Below, in pieces: positions 28,104 through 40,867 of a stretch of DNA of 64,000 bases (position 1 is the first letter of the stretch; each line of letters begins with the position of its first letter). Below the pieces are notes generated by a model that had not been told where the DNA came from, did not search any database, and saw nothing but the letters and a program-made list of their open reading frames with translations. The DNA is taken from the NCBI GenBank assembly GCA_037893225.1, contig JAZGUH010000208.1, forward strand, positions 186,001-250,000, written 5' to 3'. The position numbers and the translations under genes were made by a program. This stretch comes from Hippasteria phrygiana. Taxonomy: Eukaryota > Echinodermata > Asteroidea > Valvatida > Goniasteridae.

Positions 28104-28336
28104 GCCCGGGCGCCCCGGATATTTCGTACGCTTGTGGGATATGGAAAATATTTTTTATTTTCTTGATTTTGTGCTAATTTTGGTGTGTAGTACCCCAGCA
28201 AAAATTTGAATTAAATTTGGGCGATTTTTAGAATATTTTGGTTATTTTTAAATTTGCTGTATATACCCACAGCAAAATTGGTGAAGGAAGTGAAAAATCG
28301 GGTTTTGTCGCTGAATCGGCAAATCCCTATACTACT
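28104..28336 (-). repeat. Right terminal inverted repeat of the Polinton (233 bp)
   Basis: Reverse complement of 12215-12447 with a single difference at 28174. The outer end reads CCCTATACTACT and the inner end starts at GCCCGGGCGCCCC. Confidence 0.96.
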
Positions 28337-28341
28337 TAAGC
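28337..28341. repeat. Target-site duplication, right copy (TAAGC)
   Basis: TAAGC follows the terminal ACTACT directly and is continued by TACCCATACG, restoring the satellite monomer reading seen elsewhere. Confidence 0.85.
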
Positions 28342-31300
28342 TACCCATACGTGTAAACATTACTGGATTTGGTCAATATCCCATTCAATTATGAACATGG
28401 AAAGGAGGGGCGTTCATCTGAAAATGTGGCAAACGTTAAGTAGTCACGATGCAGTAAACGGGAGAACGTAAACAGAGTTCACGGGAAGAAATTTGTTGCG
28501 AGGCTTAAATTTTCTCGAAAAGTTCTAACGCTCTGAAGCTGGCGATGGTCTCAAATTGTTGCGCTAGATCTATGCTACCCATACGTGTAAAAAATACTGG
28601 ATTTGGTCAATATCCCATTCAATTATGAACAAGGAAAGGAGGGGCGTTCATCTGAAAATGTGGCAAACGTTAAGCAGCCACAATGCAGTAAACGGGAGGA
28701 CGCACACAGAGTTCACGGGAAGAAATTTGTTGCGAGGTTTGAATTTTCTCGAAGAGTTCTCACGCTATGAAGCTGGCGATGGTCTCAAATTGTTGCGCTA
28801 GATCTATGCTACCCATACGTGTAAAAAATACTGGATTTGGTCAATATCCCATTCAATTATGAACAAGGAAAGGAGGGGCGTTCATCTGAAAATGTGGCAA
28901 ACGTTAAGCAGCTACAATGCAGTAAACGGGAGGACGCACACAGAGTTCACGGGAAGAAATTTGTTCCGAGGTTTGAATTTTCTCGAAGAGTTCTAACGCT
29001 GCGGCGATGGTCTCAAATTGTTGCGCTAGATCTAAGCTACCCATACGTGTAAACATTACTGGATTTGGTCAATATCCCATTCAATTATGAACATGGAAAG
29101 GAGGGGCGTTCATCTGAAAATGTGGCAAACGTTAAGTAGTCACGATGCAGTAAACGGGAGAACGCAAACAGAGTTCACGGGAAGAAATTTGTTGCGAGGC
29201 TTAAATTTTCTCGAAAAGTTCTAACGCTCTGAAGCTGGCGATGGTCTCAAATTGTTGCGCTAGATCTATGCTACCCATACGTGTAAAAAATACTGGATTT
29301 GGTCAATATCCTATTCAATTATGAACATGGAAAGGAGGGGCGTTCATCTGAAAATGTGGCAAACGTTAAGCAGCCACAATGCAGTAAACGGGAGGACGCA
29401 CACAGAGTTCATGGGGAAAAATTTGTTGCGAGGTTTGAATTTTCTCGAAGAGTTCTCACGCTATGAAGCTGGCGAGGGTCTCAAATTGTTGCGCTAGATC
29501 TAAGCTACCCATACGTATGAAAATTACTGGATTTGGTCAATATACCATTCAATTATGAAAAGGGAAAGGAGGGGCGTTCATCTGAAAATGTGGCAAACGT
29601 TAAGCAATGCAGTAAACGGGAGAACGCACACAGAGTTCACGGGAAGACATTTGTTGCGATGTTAGAATTTTCTTAAAGAGTTCTAACGCTCTGAAGCTGG
29701 CGATGGTCTCAAATTGTTGCGCTAGATCTAAGCTACCCATACGTGTAAACATTACTGGATTTGGTCAATATCCCATTCAATTATGAACATGGAAAGGAGG
29801 GGCGTTCATCTGAAAATGTGGCAAACGTTAAGTAGTCACGATGCAGTAAACGGGAGAACGCACACAGAGTTCACGGGAAGAAATTTGTTGCGAGGCTTAA
29901 ATTTTCTCGAAAAGTTCTAACGCTCTGAAGCTGGCGATGGTCTCAAATTGTTGCGCTAGATCTATGCTACCCATACGTGTAAAAAATACTGGATTTGGTC
30001 AATATCCCATTCAATTATGAACAAGGAAAGGAGGGGCGTTCATCTGAAAATGTGGCAAACGTTAAGCAGCCACAATGCAGTAAACGGGAGGACGCACACA
30101 GAGTTCACGGGAAGAAATTTGTTGCGAGGTTTGAATTTTTTCGAAGAGTTCTCACGCTATGAAGCTGGCGATGGTCTCAAATTGTTGCGCTAGATCTAAG
30201 CTACCCATACGTGTAAACATTACTGGATTTGGTAAATATCCCATTCAATTATGAACATGGAAAGGAGGGGCGTTCATCTGAAAATGTGGCAAACGTTAAG
30301 TAGTCACAATGCAGTAAACGGGAGAACGCACACAGAGTTCATGGGAAAAAATTTGTTGCGAGGTTTGAATTTTCTCGAAGAGTTCTCACGCTATGAAGCT
30401 GGCGAGGGTCTCAAATTGTTGCGCTAGATCTAAGCTACCCATACGTGTGAAAATTACTGGATTTGGTCAATATACCATTCAATTATGAAAAGGGAAAGGA
30501 GGGGCGTTCATCTGAAAATGTGGCAAACGTTAAGCAATGCAGTAAACGGGAGAACGCACACAGAGTTCACGGGAAGACATTTGTTGCGATGTTAGAATTT
30601 TCTTAAAGAGTTCTAACGCTCTGAAGCTGGCGATGGTCTGAAATTGTTGCGCTAGATCTAAGCTACCCATACGTGTGAAAATTACTGGATTTGGTCAATA
30701 TCCCATTCAATTATGAACAGGGAAAGGAGGGGCGTTCATCTGAAAATGTGGCAAACGTTAAGCAGTCACAATGCAGTAAACGGAAGAACGCACACAGAGT
30801 TCACGGGAAGAAATTTGTTGCGAGGTTTGAATTTTCTTAAAGAGTTCTAACGCTCTGAAGCTGGCGATGGTCTCAAATTGTTGCGCTAGATCTAAGCTAC
30901 CCATACGTGTAAACATTACTGGATTTGGTCAATATCCCATTCAATTATGAACATGGAAAGGAGGGGCGTTCATCTGAAAATGTGGCAAACGTTAAGTAGT
31001 CACGATGCAGTAAACGGGAGAACGCACACAGAGTTCACGGGAAGAAATTTGTTGCGAGGCTTAAATTTTCTAGAAAAGTTCTAACGCTCTGAAGCTGGCG
31101 ATGGTCTCAAATTGTTGCGCTAGATCTATGCTACCCATACGTGTAAAAAATACTGGATTTGGTCAATATCCCATTCAATTATGAACAAGGAAAGGAGGGG
31201 CGTTCATCTGAAAATGTGGCAAACGTTAAGCAGCCACAATGCAGTAAACGGGAGGACGCACACAGAGTTCACGGGAAGAAATTTGTTGCGAGGTTTGAAT

Positions 31301-33038
31301 TTTCTCGAAGAGTTCTCACGCTATGAAGCTGGCGATGGTCTCAAATTGTTGCGCTAGATCTAAGCTACCCATACGTGTAAAAATTACTGGATTTGGTAAA
31401 TATCCCATTCAATTATGAACATGGAAAGGAGGGGCGTTCATCTGAAAATGTGGCAAACGTTAAGTAGTCACAATGCAGTAAACGGGAGAACGCACACAGA
31501 GTTCATGGGAAAAAATTTGTTGCTAGGTTTGAATTTTCTCGAAGAGTTCTCACGCTATGAAGCTGGCGAGGGTCTCAAATTGTTGCGCTAGATCTAAGCT
31601 ACCCATACGTGTGAAAATTACTGGATTTGGTCAATATACCATTCAATTATGAAAAGGGAAAGGAGGGGCGTTCATCTGAAAATGTGGCAAACGTTAAGCA
31701 ATGCAGTAAACGGGAGAACGCACACAGAGTTCACGGGAAGACATTTGTTGCGATGTTAGAATTTTCTTAAAGAGTTCTAACGCTCTGAAGCTGGCGATGG
31801 TCTCAAATTGTTGCGCTAGATCTAAGCTACCCATACGTGTGAAAATTACTGGATTTGGTCAATATCCCATTCAATTATGAACAGGGAAAGGAGGGGCGTT
31901 CATCTGAAAATGTGGCAAACGTTAAGCAGCCACAATGCAGTAAACGGGAGGACGCACACAGAGTTCACGGGAAGAAATTTGTTGCGAGGTTTGAATTTTC
32001 TCGAAGAGTTCTCACGCTATGAAGCTGGCGATGGTCTCAAATTGTTGCGCTAGATCTAAGCTACCCATACGTGTAAAAATTACTGGATTTGGTAAATATC
32101 CCATTCAATTATGAACATGGAAAGGAGGGGCGTTCATCTGAAAATGTGGCAAACGTTAAGTAGTCACAATGCAGTAAACGGGAGAACGCACACAGAGTTC
32201 ATGGGAAAAAATTTGTTGCTAGGTTTGAATTTTCTCGAAGAGTTCTCACGCTATGAAGCTGGCGAGGGTCTCAAATTGTTGCGCTAGATCTAAGCTACCC
32301 ATACGTGTGAAAATTACTGGATTTGGTCAATATACCATTCAATTATGAAAAGGGAAAGGAGGGGCGTTCATCTGAAAATGTGGCAAACGTTAAGCAATGC
32401 AGTAAACGGGAGAACGCACACAGAGTTCACGGGAAGACATTTGTTGCGATGTTAGAATTTTCTTAAAGAGTTCTAACGCTCTGAAGCTGGCGATGGTCTC
32501 AAATTGTTGCGCTAGATCTAAGCTACCCATACTTGACCAAAAATTACTGGATTTGGTCAATATCCCGTTCAATTATGAACAGGGAAAGGAGGGGCGTTCA
32601 TCTGAAAATTTGGCAAACGTTAAGCAGCCACAATGCAGTAAACGGGAGAACGCAAACAGAGTTCACGGGAAGAAATTTGTTGCGAGTTTTAAATTTTCTC
32701 GAAAAGTTCTAACGCTGTAAAGCTGGCGATAGTCTCAAATTGTTGCGCTAGATCTAAGCTATCCATACGTGTAAAAGTTACTGGATTTGGTCAATATCCC
32801 ATTCAATTATGAACAGGGAAAGGAGGGGCGTTCATCTGAAAATGTGGCAAACGTTAAGTAGTCACAATGCAGTAAACGGAAGAACGCACACAGAGTTCAC
32901 CGGAAGAAATTTGTTGCGAGGTTTCTATTTTCTCGAAGAGTTCTAACGCTGCGGTGATGGTCTCAAATTGTTGCGCTAGATCTAAGCTACCCATACGTGT
33001 GTAAATTACTGGATTTGGTCAATATCCCATTCAATTAT
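28337..33038 (+). repeat. Satellite array, forward orientation, right of the Polinton
   Basis: About 20 monomers in the same orientation and phase as the left array, showing that the Polinton split one array. It includes GAAGCTGGCGAGGGTC variants and monomers with a 6-bp deletion (TTAAGCAATGCAG). One monomer at about 32533 carries the TTGACCAAA inverted-repeat variant also seen at the far left. No genes. Confidence 0.96.
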
Positions 33039-34783
33039 CTGCTTAACGTTTGCCACATTTTCAGATGAACGCCCGTCCTTTCCCTGTTCATAATTGAATG
33101 GGATATTGACCAAATCCAGCAATTTTCACACGTATGGGTAGCTTAAATCTAGCGCAACAATTTGAGACCATCGCCAGCTTCACAGCGTTAGAACTCTTCG
33201 AGAAAATTCAAACCTCGCAACAAATTTCCTCCTGTGAACTCTGTGTGCGTTCTTCCGTTTACTGTATTGTAACTTGTTAACGTTTGCCACATTTTCAGAT
33301 GAACGCCCCTCCTTTCCCTGTTCATAATTGAATGGGATATTGACCAAATACAGCAATGTTCACACGTATGGGTAGCTTAGATCTAGCGCAACATTTTGAG
33401 ACCATCGCCAGCTTCACAGCGTTAGAACTCTTCGAGAAAATTCAAACCTCGCAACAAATTTCTTCCCGTGACCTCTGTGTGCGTTCTCCCGTTTACTGCA
33501 TTGTGGCTGCTTAACGTTTGCCAAATTTTCAGAAGAACGCCCCTCCTTTCCCTGTTCATAATTATATGGTATATTGACCAAATCCAGTAATTTTCACACG
33601 TATGGGTAGCTTAGATATAGCGCAACAATTTCAGACCATCGCCAGCTTCACAGCGTTACAACTCTTCGAGAAAATTCAAACCTCGCAACAAATTTCTTCC
33701 TGTGAACTCTGTGTGCGTTCTTCCGTTTACTGCATTGTGACTGCTTAATGTTTGCCACATTTTCAGATGAACGCCCCTCCTTTCCCTGTTCATAATTGAA
33801 TGGGATATTGACCAAATCCAGTAATTTTCACACGTATGGGTAGCTTAGATATAGCTCAACAATTTCAGACCATCGTCAGCTTCACAGCGTTAGAACTCTT
33901 CGAGAAAAATTAAACCTCGCACCAAATTTCTTCCCGTGAACTCTGTGTGCGTTCTCCCGTTTACTGCATTGTGGCTGCTTAAAGTTTGCCAAATTTTCAG
34001 ATGAACGCCCCTCCTTTCCCTGTTCATAATTGAATGGGATATTGACCAAATCCAGCAATTTTCACACGTATGGGTAGCTTAAATCTAGCGCAACAATTTG
34101 AGACCATCGCCAGCTTGACAGCGTTAGAACTCTTCGAGAAAATTCAAACCTTGCAACAAATTTCTTCCCTTGAACTCTGTGTGTTTTCTCCCGTTTACTG
34201 CATTGTGGCTGCTTAACGTTTGCCAAATTTTCAGATGAACGCCCCTCCTTTCCCTGTTCATAATTGAATGGGATATTGACCAAATCCAGTAATTTTCACA
34301 CGTATGGGTAGCTTAGATATAGCTCAACAATTTCAGACCATCGCCAGCTTCACAGCCTTAGAACTCTTCGAGAAAATTCAAACCTCGCAACAAATTTCTT
34401 CCTGTGAACTCTGTGTGCGTTCTTCCGTTTACTGTATTTTAACTTTTTAACGTTTGCCACATTTTCAGATGAACGCCCCTCCTTTCCCTGTTCATAATTG
34501 AATGGGATATTGACCAAATCCAGCAATTTTCACACGTATGGGTAGCTTAAATCTAGCGCAACAATTTGAGACCATCGCCAGCTTCACAGCGTTAGAACTC
34601 TTCGAGAAAATTTAAACCTCGCAACAAATTTCCTCCTGTGAACTCTGTGTGCGTTCTTCCGTTTACTGCATTGTGACTGCTTAACGTTTGCCACATTTTC
34701 AGATGAACGCCCCTCCTTTCCCTGTTCATAATTGAATGGGATATTGACCAAATACAGCAATGTTCACACGTATGGGTAGCTTA

Positions 34784-37700
34784 GATCTAGCGCAACATTT
34801 TGAGACCATCGCCAGCTTCACAGCGTTAGAACTCTTCGAGAAAATTCAAACCTCGCAACAAATTTCTTCCCGTGACCTCTGTGTGCGTTCTCCCGTTTAC
34901 TGCATTGTGGCTGCTTAACGTTTGCCAAATTTTCAGAAGAACGCCCCTCCTTTCCCTGTTCATAATTATATGGTATATTGACCAAATCCAGTAATTTTCA
35001 CACGTATGGGTAGCTTAGATATAGCGCAACAATTTCAGACCATCGCCAGCTTCACAGCGTTAGAACTCTTCGAGAAAATTCAAACCTCGCAACAAATTTC
35101 TTCCTGTGAACTCTGTGTGCGTTCTTCCGTTTACTGCATTGTGACTGCTTAATGTTTGCCACATTTTCAGATGAACGCCCCTCCTTTCCCTGTTCATAAT
35201 TGAATGGGATATTGACCAAATCCAGTAATTTTCACACGTATGGGTAGCTTAGATATAGCTCAACAATTTCAGACCATCGTCAGCTTCACAGCGTTAGAAC
35301 TCTTCGAGAAAAATTAAACCTCGCACCAAATTTCTTCCCGTGAACTCTGTGTGCGTTCTCCCGTTTACTGCATTGTGGCTGCTTAAAGTTTGCCAAATTT
35401 TCAGATGAACGCCCCTCCTTTCCCTGTTCATAATTGAATGGGATATTGACCAAATCCAGCAATTTTCACACGTATGGGTAGCTTAAATCTAGCGCAACAA
35501 TTTGAGACCATCGCCAGCTTGACAGCGTTAGAACTCTTCGAGAAATTTCAAACCTTGCAACAAATTTCTTCCCTTGAACTCTGTGTGTTTTCTCCCGTTT
35601 ACTGCATTGTGGCTGCTTAACGTTTGCCAAATTTTCAGATGAACGCCCCTCCTTTCCCTGTTCATAATTGAATGGGATATTGACCAAATCCAGTAATTTT
35701 CACACGTATGGGTAGCTTAGATATAGCTCAACAATTTCAGACCATCGCCAGCTTCACAGCCTTAGAACTCTTCGAGAAAATTCAAACCTCGCAACAAATT
35801 TCTTCCTGTGAACTCTGTGTGCGTTCTTCCGTTTACTGTATTTTAACTTTTTAACGTTTGCCACATTTTCAGATGAACGCCCCTCCTTTCCCTGTTCATA
35901 ATTGAATGGGATATTGACCAAATCCAGCAATTTTCACACGTATGGGTAGCTTAAATCTAGCGCAACAATTTGAGACCATCGCCAGCTTCACAGCGTTAGA
36001 ACTCTTCGAGAAAATTTAAACCTCGCAACAAATTTCCTCCTGTGAACTCTGTGTGCGTTCTTCCGTTTACTGCATTGTGACTGCTTAACGTTTGCCACAT
36101 TTTCAGATGAACGCCCCTCCTTTCCCTGTTCATAATTGAATGGGATATTGACCAAATACAGCAATGTTCACACGTATGGGTAGCTTAGATCTAGCGCAAC
36201 ATTTTGAGACCATCGCCAGCTTCACAGCGTTAGAACTCTTCGAGAAAATTCAAACCTCGCAACAAATTTCTTCCCGTGACCTCTGTGTGCGTTCTCCCGT
36301 TTACTGCATTGTGGCTGCTTAACGTTTGCCAAATTTTCAGAAGAACGCCCCTCCTTTCCCTGTTCATAATTATATGGTATATTGACCAAATCCAGTAATT
36401 TTCACACGTATGGGTAGCTTAGATATAGCGCAACAATTTCAGACCATCGCCAGCTTCACAGCGTTAGAACTCTTCGAGAAAATTCAAACCTCGCAACAAA
36501 TTTCTTCCCGTGAACTCTGTGTGCGTTCTTCCGTTTACTGCATTGTGACTGCTTAATGTTTGCCACATTTTCAGATGAACGCCCCTCCTTTCCCTGTTCA
36601 TAATTGAATGGGATATTGACCAAATCCAGTAATTTTCACACGTATGGGTAGCTTAGATATAGCTCAACAATTTCAGACCATCGCCAGCTTCACAGCGTTA
36701 GAACTCTTCGACAAAATTTAAACCTCGCACCAAATTTCTTCCCGTGAACTCTGTGTGCGTTCTCCCGTTTACTGCATTGTGGCTGCTTAACGTTTGCCAA
36801 ATTTTCAGATGAACGCCCCTCCTTTCCCTGTTCATAATTGAATGGGATATTGACCAAATCCAGCAATTTTCACACGTATGGGTAGCTTAAATCTAGCGCA
36901 ACAATTTGAGACCATCGCCAGCTTCACAGCGTTAGAACTCTTCGAGAAAATTCAAACCTCGCAACAAATTTCCTCCTGTGAACTCTGTGTGCGTTCTTCC
37001 GTTTACTGCATTGTGACTGCTTAACGTTTGCCACATTTTCAGATGAACGCCCCTCCTTTCCCTGTTCATAATTGAATGGGATATTGACCAAATCCAGTAA
37101 TTTTCACACGTATGGGTAGCTTAGATATAGCTCAACAATTTCAGACCATCGCCAGCTTCACAGCGTTAGAACTCTTCGAGAAAATTCAAACCTCGCAACA
37201 AATTTCTTCCTGTGAACTCTGTGTGCGTTCTTCCGTTTACTGTATTGTAACTTGTTAACGTTTGCCACATTTTCAGATGAACGCCCCTCCTTTCCCTGTT
37301 CATAATTGAATGGGATATTGACCAAATACAGCAATGTTCACACGTATGGGTAGCTTAGATCTAGCGCAACATTTTGAGACCATCGCCAGCTTCACAGCGT
37401 TAGAACTCTTCGAGAAAATTCAAACCTCGCAACAAATTTCTTCCTGTGAACTCTGTGTGCGTTCTTCCGTTTACTGCATTGTGACTGCTTAATGTTTGCC
37501 ACATTTTCAGATGAACGCCCCTCCTTTCCCTGTTCATAATTGAATGGGATATTGACCAAATCCAGTAATTTTCACACGTATGGGTAGCTTAGATATAGCT
37601 CAACAATTTCAGACCATCGTCAGCTTCACAGCGTTAGAACTCTTCGAGAAAAATTAAACCTCGCACCAAATTTCTTCCCGTGAACTCTGTGTGCGTTCTC

Positions 37701-40700
37701 CCGTTTACTGCATTGTGGCTGCTTAACGTTTGCCAAATTTTCAGATGAACGCCCCTCCTTTCCCTGTTCATAATTGAATGGGATATTGACCAAATCCAGC
37801 AATTTTCACACGTATGGGTAGCTTAAATCTAGCGCAACAATTTGAGACCATCGCCAGCTTGACAGCGTTAGAACTCTTCGAGAAAATTCAAACCTTGCAA
37901 CAAATTTCTTCCCTTGAACTCTGTGTGTTTTCTCCCGTTTACTGCATTGTGGCTGCTTAACGTTTGCCAAATTTTCAGATGAACGCCCCTCCTTTCCCTG
38001 TTCATAATTGAATGGGATATTGACCAAATCCAGTACTTTTCACACGTATGGGTAGCTTAGATATAGCTCAACAATTTCAGACCATCGCCAGCTTCACAGC
38101 CTTAGAACTCTTCGAGAAAATTCAAACCTCGCAACAAATTTCTTCCTGTGAACTCTGTGTGCGTTCTTCCGTTTACTGTATTTTAACTTTTTAACGTTTG
38201 CCACATTTTCAGATGAACGCCCCTCCTTTCCCTGTTCATAATTGAATGGGATATTGACCAAATCCAGCAATTTTCACACGTATGGGTAGCTTAAATCTAG
38301 CGCAACAATTTGAGACCATCGCCAGCTTCACAGCGTTAGAACTCTTCGAGAAAATTTAAACCTCGCAACAAATTTCCTCCTGTGAACTCTGTGTGCGTTC
38401 TTCCGTTTACTGCATTGTGACTGCTTAACGTTTGCCACATTTTCAGATGAACGCCCCTCCTTTCCCTGTTCATAATTGAATGGGATATTGACCAAATCCA
38501 GCAATTTTCACACGTATGGGTAGCTTAGATCTAGCGCAACAATTTGAGACCATCGCCAGCTTCACAGCGTTAGAACTCTTCGAGAAAATTCAAACCTCGC
38601 AACAAATTTCCTCCTGTGAACTCTGTGTGCGTTCTTCCGTTTACTGCATTGTGACTGCTTAACGTTTGCCACATTTTCAGATGAACGCCCCTCCTTTCCC
38701 TGTTCATAATTGAATGGGATATTGACCAAATCCAGTAATTTTCACACGTATGGGTAGCTTAGATATAGCTCAACAATTTCAGACCATCGCCAGCTTCACA
38801 GCGTTAGAACTCTTCGAGAAAATTCAAACCTCGCAACAAATTTCTTCCTGTGAACTCTGTGTGCGTTCTTCCGTTTACTGTATTGTAACTTGTTAACGTT
38901 TGCCACATTTTCAGATGAACGCCCCTCCTTTCCCTGTTCATAATTGAATGGGATATTGACCAAATACAGCAATGTTCACACGTATGGGTAGCTTAGATCT
39001 AGCGCAACATTTTGAGACCATCGCCAGCTTCACAGCGTTAGAACTCTTCGAGAAAATTCAAACCTCGCAACAAATTTCTTCCCGTGACCTCTGTGTGCGT
39101 TCTCCCGTTTACTGCATTGTGGCTGCTTAACGTTTGCCAAATTTTCAGAAGAACGCCCCTCCTTTCCCTGTTCATAATTATATGGTATATTGACCAAATC
39201 CAGTAATTTTCACACGTATGGGTAGCTTAGATATAGCGCAACAATTTCAGACCATCGCCAGCTTCACAGCGTTAGAACTCTTCGAGAAAATTCAAACCTC
39301 GCAACAAATTTCTTCCTGTGAACTCTGTGTGCGTTCTTCCGTTTACTGCATTGTGACTGCTTAATGTTTGCCACATTTTCAGATGAACGCCCCTCCTTTC
39401 CCTGTTCATAATTGAATGGGATATTGACCAAATCCAGTAATTTTCACACGTATGGGTAGCTTAGATATAGCTCAACAATTTCAGACCATCGTCAGCTTCA
39501 CAGCGTTAGAACTCTTCGAGAAAAATTAAACCTCGCACCAAATTTCTTCCCGTGAACTCTGTGTGCGTTCTCCCGTTTACTGCATTGTGGCTGCTTAACG
39601 TTTGCCAAATTTTCAGATGAACGCCCCTCCTTTCCCTGTTCATAATTGAATGGGATATTGACCAAATCCAGCAATTTTCACACGTATGGGTAGCTTAAAT
39701 CTAGCGCAACAATTTGAGACCATCGCCAGCTTGACAGTGTTAGAACTCTTCGAGAAAATTCAAACCTTGCAACAAATTTCTTCCCTTGAACTCTGTGTGT
39801 TTTCTCCCGTTTACTGCATTGTGGCTGCTTAACGTTTGCCAAATTTTCAGATGAACGCCCCTCCTTTCCCTGTTCATAATTGAATGGGATATTGACCAAA
39901 TCCAGTAATTTTCACACGTATGGGTAGCTTAGATATAGCTCAACAATTTCAGACCATCGCCAGCTTCACAGCCTTAGAACTCTTCGAGAAAATTCAAACC
40001 TCGCAACAAATTTCTTCCTGTGAACTCTGTGTGCGTTCTTCCGTTTACTGTATTTTAACTTTTTAACGTTTGCCACATTTTCAGATGAACGCCCCTCCTT
40101 TCCCTGTTCATAATTGAATGGGATATTGACCAAATCCAGCAATTTTCACACGTATGGGTAGCTTAAATCTAGCGCAACAATTTGAGACCATCGCCAGCTT
40201 CACAGCGTTAGAACTCTTCGAGAAAATTTAAACCTCGCAACAAATTTCCTCCTGTGAACTCTGTGTGCGTTCTTCCGTTTACTGCATTGTGACTGCTTAA
40301 CGTTTGCCACATTTTCAGATGAACGCCCCTCCTTTCCCTGTTCATAATTGAATGGGATATTGACCAAATACAGCAATGTTCACACGTATGGGTAGCTTAG
40401 ATCTAGCGCAACATTTTGAGACCATCGCCAGCTTCACAGCGTTAGAACTCTTCGAGAAAATTCAAACCTCGCAACAAATTTCTTCCCGTGACCTCTGTGT
40501 GCGTTCTCCCGTTTACTGCATTGTGGCTGCTTAACGTTTGCCAAATTTTCAGAAGAACGCCCCTCCTTTCCCTGTTCATAATTATATGGTATATTGACCA
40601 AATCCAGTAATTTTCACACGTATGGGTAGCTTAGATATAGCGCAACAATTTCAGACCATCGCCAGCTTCACAGCGTTAGAACTCTTCGAGAAAATTCAAA

Positions 40701-40867
40701 CCTCGCAACAAATTTCTTCCCGTGAACTCTGTGTGCGTTCTTCCGTTTACTGCATTGTGACTGCTTAATGTTTGCCACATTTTCAGATGAACGCCCCTCC
40801 TTTCCCTGTTCATAATTGAATGGGATATTGACCAAATCCAGTAATTTTCACACGTATGGGTAGCTTA
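34784..40867 (-). repeat. Higher-order unit A: 26 monomers (6,084 bp)
   Basis: This block is followed directly by a near-identical second copy. Private markers recur exactly 6,084 bp later: CAGTACTTTT near 38033 and 44117, TATTGTAACTTGTTAACG at 38881 and 44965, and subtype frames at 35466/41550, 37806/43890 and 39678/45762. Only scattered single-base differences were seen. Confidence 0.85.

Larger units (their letters stand above)
12215..28336. mobile_element. Complete Polinton/Maverick virus-like transposon, 16,122 bp
   Basis: The element is bounded by 233-bp terminal inverted repeats beginning AGTAGTATAGGG and flanked by a TAAGC duplication. It encodes the diagnostic Polinton set: protein-primed DNA polymerase B, retroviral-type integrase, A32/FtsK-like packaging ATPase and a double-jelly-roll major capsid protein, plus penton-like proteins and several small membrane or coiled-coil proteins. 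Its length is typical for the family (about 15-20 kb). Every recognised frame is open, the terminal repeats differ at one base of 233 and the insertion interrupts a satellite monomer cleanly, so it is probably a young or still functional copy. No maturation protease gene was recognised. Calling it mobile or viral now is inference; completeness is seen directly. Confidence 0.97.

Noticed and set aside
12210..28342. Six-base duplication with one mutated base
   Set aside because: It would require asymmetric element ends (CTAAGC versus TTAAGC with one fewer terminal base). The 5-bp reading keeps both ends symmetrical, though the alternative is not excluded.
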